Below, piece after piece: positions 52,580-59,606 of a stretch of DNA of 64,000 nt. Source of the stretch: Pseudomonas sp. NFIX28. Its GTDB lineage: Bacteria > Pseudomonadota > Gammaproteobacteria > Pseudomonadales > Pseudomonadaceae. Each line of letters begins with the position of its first letter. Positions within the stretch are counted from its first letter, which is position 1. The notes below the pieces were generated by a model. That model made no database searches. It was given only the letters and a program-made list of their open reading frames with translations, and had not been told where the DNA came from. Location: assembly GCF_900107395.1 (NCBI RefSeq), contig NZ_FNPW01000005.1:210602-274601 (forward strand). The letters are read 5' to 3'. Made by a program: the position numbers and the translations under genes.

Positions 52580-53344
52580 ATGCGCCCCAACGAACGACGA
52601 CAGCACATCCTGGAACTCCTGCGCCAACGCGAGCGGGTATCGGTGGAAGAACTGGCGCGGATTACCGCCACATCCCAGGAAACCATCCGCCGCGACCTCA
52701 GCGAACTGGCGGAAAACGGCCTGGTCACCAAGTTCCACGGCGGCGCCGCACTGCCACCCTCGGGCGAACATGAGAACACCTTCCAGACCCGCATGAACGA
52801 ACACGCCCAGGAGAAACGCAGCATCGCCCGCTATGCCGCGGGGCTGTTCAACCCGGGCGACAGCATCTTCATCGATACCGGCACTACCACCCTGTTCTTC
52901 GCCCGCGAACTGGTGCAGCAGACGCGAGTGACGGTGATCACCAATTCACTGCCGATTGCCGGCTGCATTGGTGAATCCGGTAATCGGGTCTTCATGATTG
53001 GCGGCGAGTTCCGCCCCGATTCGACTCAGAACGTCGGCACCCTGGCCCTGGAGCAGATCACCCGGTTCAATGCCGAACACGCGGTCATCACCATCGGCGC
53101 CCTGAATGAAGATGGCGCCATGGATTTCTCCATCGAGGAGGCCGAGATCGCCCGCGCCATGGTGGCCCAGGCCCGGCAACTGACGGTGATCGCCGACTCG
53201 TCGAAACTCGAGCGACGCGGCCTGTTCAAGGTCTTTCCCCTGGAGCGAATCGATCGCCTGGTAATCGATCGCCAACCAGGCCCGGAACTCGCGGCCGCGC
53301 TGCACAAGGCCCAGGTCGAGGTGCATGTGGTGCCCGCGCCCTGA
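52580..53344 (+). CDS. DeoR/GlpR family transcriptional regulator
   Basis: A 254-residue DeoR-type repressor. The N-terminal helix-turn-helix reads MRPNERRQHILELLRQRERVSVEELARITATSQETIRRDLSEL (residues 1-43), and the C-terminal sugar-phosphate-binding domain starts with KFHGGAAL. Inside it, IFIDTGTTTLFFARELVQQTRVTVITNSLPIA (about 96-127) forms the ligand-binding core, and VIADSSKLERRGLFKV near 205 completes it. GlpR of E. coli responds to glycerol 3-phosphate; the presence of an FGGY kinase downstream suggests a phosphorylated polyol here. The ATG at 52580 is preferred to one 63 bases upstream because MRPNERRQ is the family start. Confidence 0.9.
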   Translation: MRPNERRQHILELLRQRERVSVEELARITATSQETIRRDLSELAENGLVTKFHGGAALPPSGEHENTFQTRMNEHAQEKRSIARYAAGLFNPGDSIFIDTGTTTLFFARELVQQTRVTVITNSLPIAGCIGESGNRVFMIGGEFRPDSTQNVGTLALEQITRFNAEHAVITIGALNEDGAMDFSIEEAEIARAMVAQARQLTVIADSSKLERRGLFKVFPLERIDRLVIDRQPGPELAAALHKAQVEVHVVPAP

Positions 53345-53503
53345 GCAAGGCGTCGTTGTTTCGCCCCAAAACACTCCCACAACAAACTCACAATTACAGA
53401 CCGATTTATGACCGAATAATAACACAAACAACATTTCTGGCATATATTGTGCTCTGGCATCTGCACCGGCAGTTCGGTGTTACCGCAGAAAACAGGCCTT
53501 TAT

Positions 53504-54910
53504 ATGACCGAGAATGATCCGAGCAATGAAACATACGACGTCGCCATCGTCGGTGGCGGTGTCGTGGGTTGCGCCATGGCACGGCGTTTTGCCCTGGAGG
53601 GCGCACGGACGGTGCTGCTGGAGAAGAGCAGCGACATCCTGTCCGGTGCCAGCAAAGCCAACAGCGCGATCCTGCATACCGGCTTCGATGCCCCCAGCGG
53701 CAGCCTGGAGCTGCAATGCATGCAGGCCGGCTACCGGGAATACCTGGAGATCCACGGCCGCATGAACCTGCCGCTGCTCAGGACCGGCGCCATGGTGGTG
53801 GCCTGGAATGCCGAGGACCAGCACAAGCTGGCCGGCATCCTCGCCCAGGCCAAGGCCAATGGCGTGGACGACGTGGAAATGCTCGACCCCGGGCAGATCC
53901 GCGCCATGGAGCCGCACCTGTCCCGCGCAGCCCTCGGCGCCGTGCTGGTGCCGGGCGAACACCTGATCGATCCCTGGTCGGCGCCGCTGGCCTATCTGCA
54001 ACAGGCCATGGCCCACGGGGCCCAGGTGCGTCTGCGGGCGGAGGTCCGGCAAGGGCGGTTCGACGGCCAGGCCTGGACCTTGCTGACCACCCAGGGGCGC
54101 CTACGAGCCCGCCAGGTAATCAACTGCGCCGGGCTGTTCGGCGATCTGCTGGAACAGAATCTACTGGGCCAGAGCAGCTTTCGCATCATGCCGCGCAAGG
54201 GCCAGTTCGTAGTCTTCGACAAGGCCGCCGCCAGCCTGCTGGGCAGCATCGTGCTGCCGGTGCCGAACGAGCGCACCAAAGGCATAGTCCTGACCCGCAC
54301 GGTCTACGGCAATCTGCTGGTGGGGCCAACCGCCGAGGAACAGGAGGACCGCGTCCACGCAGGCCTCGACGGTGCCACCCTGCAAAGCCTGATCGACGCC
54401 GCCGTCGAGCGCATCCCGGCACTGGCCGGCATGCCGGTGACCGCCACCTATGCCGGTCTGCGCCCGGCCAGCGAAAAGAAGGAATACCGCATCCAGGCCG
54501 ATCCGGAGCGTCACTGGATCACGGTCGGAGGCATCCGCTCCACAGGCCTTACCGCAGCCCTGGGCATCGCCCGGCATGTTTACAGCCTGTACAGCCAGCA
54601 GCATCAGCACGTGGCGGTCAGTGCGCCAACCTGGCCTCAGGTGCCCAACCTGGCCGAACACCTGCCCCGCGATTGGCAGACCCCAGGTTATGGCGAGATT
54701 GTCTGTCACTGCGAACTAGTCACTCGCCGGGAAATCCAGGCGGCGCTGGCCAGCCCCCTGCCGCCCGGCGATATCGGCGGCCTGAAGCGTCGCACCCGTG
54801 CCTGCATGGGGCGCTGCCAGGGCTTCTATTGCGGCGCCCAGGTCGCCGAACTCAGCGCCAGCCAGCTAGCCGTCCCACTTGCCACAGGTCGTTGCCATGA
54901 ACAGCACTGA
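53504..54910 (+). CDS. GlpA-like FAD-dependent dehydrogenase with C-terminal iron-sulfur motif
   Basis: A 468-residue flavoprotein. The N-terminal FAD motif is DVAIVGGGVVGCAMARRFALEG (residues 11-32), followed by SGASKANSAILHTGFDAPSGSLE as in glycerol 3-phosphate dehydrogenases of the GlpA type. The C-terminal 70 residues carry Cys401, Cys403, Cys434, Cys438 and Cys443 (CHC...CMGRC...C), the BFD-like 2Fe-2S pattern of GlpA. It likely oxidises a phosphorylated polyol and passes electrons to the next flavoprotein. The partner gene starts 14 bases inside its 3' end. It lacks a GlpC gene nearby. The true substrate is not certain. Confidence 0.86.
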   Translation: MTENDPSNETYDVAIVGGGVVGCAMARRFALEGARTVLLEKSSDILSGASKANSAILHTGFDAPSGSLELQCMQAGYREYLEIHGRMNLPLLRTGAMVVAWNAEDQHKLAGILAQAKANGVDDVEMLDPGQIRAMEPHLSRAALGAVLVPGEHLIDPWSAPLAYLQQAMAHGAQVRLRAEVRQGRFDGQAWTLLTTQGRLRARQVINCAGLFGDLLEQNLLGQSSFRIMPRKGQFVVFDKAAASLLGSIVLPVPNERTKGIVLTRTVYGNLLVGPTAEEQEDRVHAGLDGATLQSLIDAAVERIPALAGMPVTATYAGLRPASEKKEYRIQADPERHWITVGGIRSTGLTAALGIARHVYSLYSQQHQHVAVSAPTWPQVPNLAEHLPRDWQTPGYGEIVCHCELVTRREIQAALASPLPPGDIGGLKRRTRACMGRCQGFYCGAQVAELSASQLAVPLATGRCHEQH

Positions 54911-56132
54911 ACAGCTCTACGCCGACGTAGCCATTATCGGTAGCGGCCCGGCCGGCCTGGCGGCAGCCATCGAACTGCGTCGCCAGGGCATCGAGCGGGT
55001 CGTGGTCATCGAACGGGAAAGCACGGCCGGCGGCATTCCGCGCCACTGCGGGCACCCGCCCTTCGGTATGCGCGAATACGGACGAATCCTCAGCGGCCCG
55101 GCCTACGCCAGGCGCAATGTGGCCACAGCGCTGGCCGCCGGGGTGGAGATCCGTCTGCGCCACAGCGTGCTCAGCCTGGCCCCCCATGGCCAGTTGCGGC
55201 TGGCCAGCCCCGAGGGCGCGGTGGAGCTGCACGCTCATCGCGTCCTGGTCGCCACCGGCGCCCGCGAAACACCGCGTTCGGCGCGCCTGTTGTCCGGCGA
55301 TCGGCCAGTGGGGGTGATCAACACTGGAGCGCTGCAGAACTACCTGTACCTGCAGCATCTGAAACCCTTCGAGCGGCCCCTGATCGTCGGCACCGAACTG
55401 GTCAGCCTGTCGGCTGTGCTCAGTTGCCGCCGCGCCGGCATTCGCCCGGTGGCGATGCTGGAAGCCAACCCGCGGCCTACCGCCCGCTGGCCGTTGGCGC
55501 TGTTCCCGCGGCTGTGCGGGGTGCCCATGCATTTCGGCGCGCAACTGCTGGAAATCCACGGCACAGGGCGAGTCGAATCGGCGCAGGTGCGCCTGGCCGA
55601 CGGCCAGCTCAAGACTTTCGAGTGTGACGGCGTGCTGCTCACCGGACAATTCACCCCGGAGTCGAGCCTGATCCGCAACAGCCACCTGCAGCTCGATAGC
55701 GGCAGCGGCGGCCCCGTGGTGGACCAGTTCGGGCGCTGCTCGGACCCCAGCTACTTTGCCGCCGGCAACCTGCTGCGACCGATTGAAACCGCCGGTTGGT
55801 CCTACCGCGAGGGACGGCAGATCGGCCGCCTTGTCGGCGCCGACCTGCGCGGCGAACTGCCCCCCGCCCTCGGCCATATCCACCTCGACTGCAACGCGCC
55901 GATCAAGCTCTGCGTGCCCCGCCAGCTGGTGCGCAGCCATATGGCAGGACTGGAACATATTCAGCTGCGGGTCAGCCAGGCCGTCAGCGGCACCCTGCGC
56001 GTGCGCACGAGCAATGGCCAGGAACTCTGGAGCCACCAGGTCTCGAGCCTGCCGGAGCGACGCCTGCTGATCCCGCTCAAGGCCCTGGCCATCCCGCTCG
56101 ACGCCGAGCGACTGGACATCTCCATTGACTAG
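54897..56132 (+). CDS. NAD(P)/FAD-dependent oxidoreductase with extra C-terminal domain
   Basis: A 411-residue pyridine-nucleotide-type flavoprotein. The first Rossmann motif is ADVAIIGSGPAGLAAAIELRRQG (residues 9-31) and the second nucleotide site is in RPLIVGTELVSLSAVLSCRRAG near 165-186; FAAGNLLRP near 287 is the conserved FAD ribityl region. After about residue 325 there is a separate 85-residue, strand-rich segment that has no counterpart in the usual thioredoxin-reductase-like family members. It overlaps the GlpA-like gene by 14 bases and is 30 bases before the kinase, so all three are one operon. Confidence 0.83.
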   Translation: MNSTEQLYADVAIIGSGPAGLAAAIELRRQGIERVVVIERESTAGGIPRHCGHPPFGMREYGRILSGPAYARRNVATALAAGVEIRLRHSVLSLAPHGQLRLASPEGAVELHAHRVLVATGARETPRSARLLSGDRPVGVINTGALQNYLYLQHLKPFERPLIVGTELVSLSAVLSCRRAGIRPVAMLEANPRPTARWPLALFPRLCGVPMHFGAQLLEIHGTGRVESAQVRLADGQLKTFECDGVLLTGQFTPESSLIRNSHLQLDSGSGGPVVDQFGRCSDPSYFAAGNLLRPIETAGWSYREGRQIGRLVGADLRGELPPALGHIHLDCNAPIKLCVPRQLVRSHMAGLEHIQLRVSQAVSGTLRVRTSNGQELWSHQVSSLPERRLLIPLKALAIPLDAERLDISID

Positions 56133-56162
56133 GCCGCAGGCCCTCCACCACGAGAACAGACC

Positions 56163-57587
56163 ATGCGAATAGCCGCACTCGATCAAGGCACCACCAGCAC
56201 CCGCGTGCTGGTGGTGGATATGCAAGGCCGCGCCGATATCCAGCTCGCGCTACGCCACCAGCAACATCACCCGCAACCAGGCTGGGTCGAACACGATCCG
56301 CTGGAATTGCTGGCCAACCTGCAGCGCTGCCTGGAAGCCACCGGCCGCGTCGACGCCATCGGCCTGGCCAACCAGGGGGAAAGCTGCCTGGCCTGGGACG
56401 CGATCAGCGGCGCGCCGCTGTCACCGGTAATCGTCTGGCAGGACAACCGCACCACCGCGCGCATCGAGCAACTGCGCGGCGAAGGCGCCGAAGCCCTGAC
56501 CCTGGAACGCGCCGGCCTCCCCCTGGACGCCTATTTTTCCGCGAGCAAGCTGGCCTGGATCCTCGAACACCTGCCCGCCGCGCAGGCTGCACTCAAGGCC
56601 GGACGCCTGCGCCTGGGCACCACCGACGCCTATTTCCTCGACCGCCTGGCCGGGGTCTACGCCACCGACGTCACCACCGCCTCGCGTACTTCATTGATGA
56701 ACCTCGCCACCGGCCAATGGGACCCAGAGCTGTGCGCGCTGTTTGGCATCCCGCTACAGGCCCTGCCGGAAATCCGTCCCACGATCGGGCACTTCGGCAG
56801 CATCGGCCAGACGCCGATCAGCGCCTCGGTGGTCGACCAGCAGGCCTCCCTGTATGGCCACGGCTGCCGGCAACCGGGCGACGCCAAGATCACTTTCGGC
56901 ACAGGCGCCTTTGCCCTGACCGTCACCGGCGAGCAGATCATCCGCTCGCCGGAAAACGGCCTGTTGGCGACCGTGGCCTGGCACATCGACGGCAAGCCCG
57001 TATACGCCATGGATGGAGGGGTCTACGACGCCAGCGCCGCGGTGGAATGGGCCGGACGCCTGGGGTTGTTCAGCGACTTTTCGGAGCTGGCGAGCTTCAG
57101 CAGCCCGGCGGCGATCTCCCGGGAGCTGGCCTTCGTCCCGGCGCTGTCCGGCCTGGCCTGCCCGCACTGGGACAGGAGCGCCGGGGCGCTATGGGTCGGC
57201 ATGAACGCCGGCACCACGCGCCAGGACATGTGCCAGGCCGTGCTCGAAGGCGTGGCCCTGCGCAGCGCCGAGGTGATCGCGGTGATGGACGGCCACCTCA
57301 ATGTGACCGATCGCCTGTCGATCGACGGCGGCCTGGCCCGCAGCCCCTACTTCGCACAGTTTCTCGCCGACATCCTGCAACGCACCATTGTCACCCAGCG
57401 CTTCGACGAACTGACCGCCCTGGGCTGCGCCGGCCTCGCCGCCCGCGGCCTGGGCCAGACGCTGCCGACACCGGACAACACCAGTACCGAATTCCAGCCA
57501 TTGGTCGACAGACAAACCGCCGAGGCCTGGCGGCAGACTTTTAGCCAGGCGGTAGGTCGCTCCCAGGGCTGGCGTCAGGCCAGCTAA
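56163..57587 (+). CDS. FGGY family carbohydrate kinase, closest to glycerol kinases
   Basis: A 474-residue sugar/polyol kinase. The ATPase fold is clear: phosphate-1 motif ALDQGTTSTRVLVVD (residues 5-19), VIVWQDNRTTARIEQL near 91-106 as in glycerol kinases, KITFGTGAFALTV near 242, YAMDGGVYDASAAVEW near 281-296, and the second motif LSIDGGLARSPYFAQFLADIL near 387-407. It lacks part of the usual GlpK regulatory segment and is shorter than GlpK (about 500). WQDNR and DGGVYDASAAVEW are nearer to GlpK than to xylulokinases. Substrate probably glycerol or a related polyol. Ends at a bidirectional terminator. Confidence 0.88.
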   Translation: MRIAALDQGTTSTRVLVVDMQGRADIQLALRHQQHHPQPGWVEHDPLELLANLQRCLEATGRVDAIGLANQGESCLAWDAISGAPLSPVIVWQDNRTTARIEQLRGEGAEALTLERAGLPLDAYFSASKLAWILEHLPAAQAALKAGRLRLGTTDAYFLDRLAGVYATDVTTASRTSLMNLATGQWDPELCALFGIPLQALPEIRPTIGHFGSIGQTPISASVVDQQASLYGHGCRQPGDAKITFGTGAFALTVTGEQIIRSPENGLLATVAWHIDGKPVYAMDGGVYDASAAVEWAGRLGLFSDFSELASFSSPAAISRELAFVPALSGLACPHWDRSAGALWVGMNAGTTRQDMCQAVLEGVALRSAEVIAVMDGHLNVTDRLSIDGGLARSPYFAQFLADILQRTIVTQRFDELTALGCAGLAARGLGQTLPTPDNTSTEFQPLVDRQTAEAWRQTFSQAVGRSQGWRQAS

Positions 57588-57590
57588 AAA

Positions 57591-57626
57591 AAAACGGCCC
57601 GCAACCAGAAGGTTGCGGGCCGTTTT
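57591..57626. terminator. Bidirectional rho-independent terminator between FGGY kinase and putP
   Basis: AAAACGGCCCGCAACC pairs with GGTTGCGGGCCGTTTT around loop AGAA, a 16-bp perfect stem with A-run before and T-run after it, so it serves both convergent operons. Confidence 0.95.
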
Positions 57627-57661
57627 TCATATCACCAAGGTCGGACCTCGGCTCATACCGA

Positions 57662-59146
57662 TCAGTGGTTGAGCTTGTAGTCTTTCTCGGCCGCTTCGAA
57701 ACGCTGGACCATGCCGGCGCTCGGTGCGCTCATCTTGCTCACCAGCAGGATGGCCAGGCTGGCGAAGATGAAGCCCGGGATGATTTCGTACAGGCCCAGC
57801 AGGTTGAAGTGTTTCCACAGGATCACGGTCACCGCACCGACGATGATGCCGGCCAGCGCGCCGTCGCGGGTCATGCCTTTCCACAGTACCGAGATCAGTA
57901 CCACAGGGCCGAAGGCCGCGCCGAAACCGGCCCAGGCGTAGCTGACCAGGCCCAGTACACGGTTTTCCGGGTTGGCGGCCATGGCGATGGCGATCAGGGC
58001 AACCACCAGCACCATTGCACGACCGACCCAGACCAGTTCCGCCTGGGAGGCATGCTTGCGCAGGAAGGCTTTATAGAAGTCTTCGGTCAGGGCGCTGGAG
58101 CACACCAGCAGCTGGCAGCTCAGGGTGCTCATGACTGCCGCGAGGATGGCCGACAGCAGCACACCGGCGATCCATGGGTTGAACAGGATCTTGGCCAGCT
58201 CGATGAACACGCGCTCGTGGTTCTCGGTCACGGGACCGGCCACTTCCGGGTGCGCCGAGAAGTAGGCGATACCGAAGAAGCCCACCGCCACGGTGCCGCC
58301 CAGGCACAGGATCATCCAGGTCATGGAGATACGGCGGGCATTGGCGATCGACTTGACCGAATCCGCGGCCATGAAGCGCGCCAGGATGTGCGGCTGGCCG
58401 AAGTAGCCCAAGCCCCAGCCCATCAGCGAGATGATGCCGATGAAGGTGGTGTTCTTCAGCATGTCGAAGTTGCTTGGGTCCTGGGCTTCGATCGCCAGGA
58501 AGGTGGTGTCGACACCACCGGTGGCCAGCAGCACGATGATCGGCGTCAGCAGCAGGGCGAAGATCATCAGGGTGGCCTGCACGGTGTCGGTCCAGCTCAC
58601 CGCCAGGAAACCACCGACGAAGGTGTAGGCGATGGTTGCCGCGGCGCCGGCCCACAGGGCGGTCTCGTAAGGCATGCCGAAGGTGCTTTCGAACAGACGG
58701 GCACCGGCGACGATGCCGGAGGCGCAATAAATGGTGAAGAACACCAGGATCACGATCGCGGAGATGATCCGCAGCAGCCCGCTCTTATCCTCAAAGCGGC
58801 TGGAGAAATAGTCCGGCAGCGTCAATGCATCGCCGTTGTGTTCGGTTTGTACTCGCAGACGACCGGCAACGAACAGCCAGTTCAGGTAGGCGCCGACGAC
58901 CAGGCCAATGGCGATCCAGCTCTCGGACAGGCCAGACATATAGATGGCGCCCGGCAGGCCCATCAACAACCAGCCACTCATGTCGGAAGCACCGGCGGAA
59001 AGCGCGGTTACCACGCTGCCCAGGCTGCGACCGCCAAGGATGTAGTCAGAAAGGTTGTTGGTAGAGCGATAGGCCATGAAGCCGATCAGCACCATAGCTG
59101 CGATGTAGATCACGAACGTGATCAAGGTTGGATTGCTTGCACTCAT
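57662..59146 (-). CDS. putP: Sodium/proline symporter PutP
   Basis: PutP takes up proline with sodium. The 494-residue inner-membrane protein has the 13-helix LeuT-fold layout of solute:sodium symporters. Motifs include NLSDYILGGRSLGSVVTALSAGASDMSGWLLMGLPGAIY (residues 31-69), where Asp54-Met-Ser in SAGASDMSGW matches the sodium site region, GLGYFGQPHILARFMA near 240, and ILAAVMSTLSCQLLVCSSALTEDFY near 330. AGGGCG precedes the ATG. It diverges from putA across an operator-rich region and ends at the terminator shared with the FGGY kinase. Confidence 0.97.
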   Translation of the reverse strand: MSASNPTLITFVIYIAAMVLIGFMAYRSTNNLSDYILGGRSLGSVVTALSAGASDMSGWLLMGLPGAIYMSGLSESWIAIGLVVGAYLNWLFVAGRLRVQTEHNGDALTLPDYFSSRFEDKSGLLRIISAIVILVFFTIYCASGIVAGARLFESTFGMPYETALWAGAAATIAYTFVGGFLAVSWTDTVQATLMIFALLLTPIIVLLATGGVDTTFLAIEAQDPSNFDMLKNTTFIGIISLMGWGLGYFGQPHILARFMAADSVKSIANARRISMTWMILCLGGTVAVGFFGIAYFSAHPEVAGPVTENHERVFIELAKILFNPWIAGVLLSAILAAVMSTLSCQLLVCSSALTEDFYKAFLRKHASQAELVWVGRAMVLVVALIAIAMAANPENRVLGLVSYAWAGFGAAFGPVVLISVLWKGMTRDGALAGIIVGAVTVILWKHFNLLGLYEIIPGFIFASLAILLVSKMSAPSAGMVQRFEAAEKDYKLNH

Positions 59147-59297
59147 TGAGTTACGCCCTGGCTTTGTTTTTATGTAGCGGCGGTCAGCACCACTGCTTTC
59201 AAACGGCTACGTTTGAGAGACGGTTGGGTACTCCGCGCATTTATGACTGATGTTTCCCCAGGAAAGCCACCAGCCGATGAACCGGTCTCGAAGACTG

Positions 59298-59369
59298 GTT
59301 GCACCTTGGGCGCGAATGCTATTCAACAATTCGAAGAAGGTGCAACCTGTTTCGAGCGAATAAGTTGCA
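59298..59369. promoter_or_regulatory. PutA operator group 1 (three GTTGCA sites)
   Basis: GTTGCA at 59298-59303 (plus), 59341-59346 (minus, read TGCAAC) and 59364-59369 (plus). In E. coli the PutA ribbon-helix-helix domain binds GTTGCA. Two of the three sites are in the extended form GGTTGCACC. Confidence 0.75.
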
Positions 59370-59398
59370 CCTGAAGGATATTTCCGGCGAACGCCCGG

Positions 59399-59423
59399 TT
59401 TTTGCTCCTTTTTGGAGCAAAAA
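59399..59423. promoter_or_regulatory. A/T-rich inverted repeat in the put control region
   Basis: TTTTTGCTCC (59399-59408) and GGAGCAAAAA (59414-59423) form a perfect 10-bp inverted repeat with a five-T spacer. It lies between the two PutA site groups and may be an operator for another regulator or a weak hairpin. Confidence 0.5.
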
Positions 59424-59519
59424 ACACCCTCGACCGAATTAAAAGCACCAAGCAGAAGCGCCGCCCAGGCAGCGCAAAACAATTCCTGATGAGCTGTCTA
59501 TCATTCCGATAAAAAACAG

Positions 59520-59535
59520 GTTGCACCCGGTTGCA
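59520..59535. promoter_or_regulatory. PutA operator group 2 (two direct GTTGCA sites)
   Basis: GTTGCA at 59520-59525 and 59530-59535, ten bases apart on the same strand, about one helical turn. They sit 72 bases before the putA start and likely overlap its promoter. Confidence 0.75.
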
Positions 59536-59606
59536 CCTCGATCGGCTCGCGGCTAATCTTGCCGCCAGCTGATGCCACGCCACGTGGTAAACATGAGGAT
59601 AAAAAT

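Larger units (their letters stand above)
59147..59606. promoter_or_regulatory. putP-putA divergent control region
   Basis: 460 bases without a gene. It holds five GTTGCA motifs (three in a group at 59298-59369, two at 59520-59535) and an A/T-rich inverted repeat at 59399-59423. The short frame on the minus strand across it has no start site or coding character. Confidence 0.85.

Noticed and set aside
53402..53515. Short minigene ATGACCGAATAA (Met-Thr-Glu) repeated as the start of the GlpA-like gene (ATGACCGAG)
   Set aside because: The resemblance is only about nine bases and could be chance; no binding site precedes the first copy.
59207..59482. Possible 91-residue gene in the put control region
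   Set aside because: It crosses the PutA operator sites, lacks a binding site and has no family resemblance.
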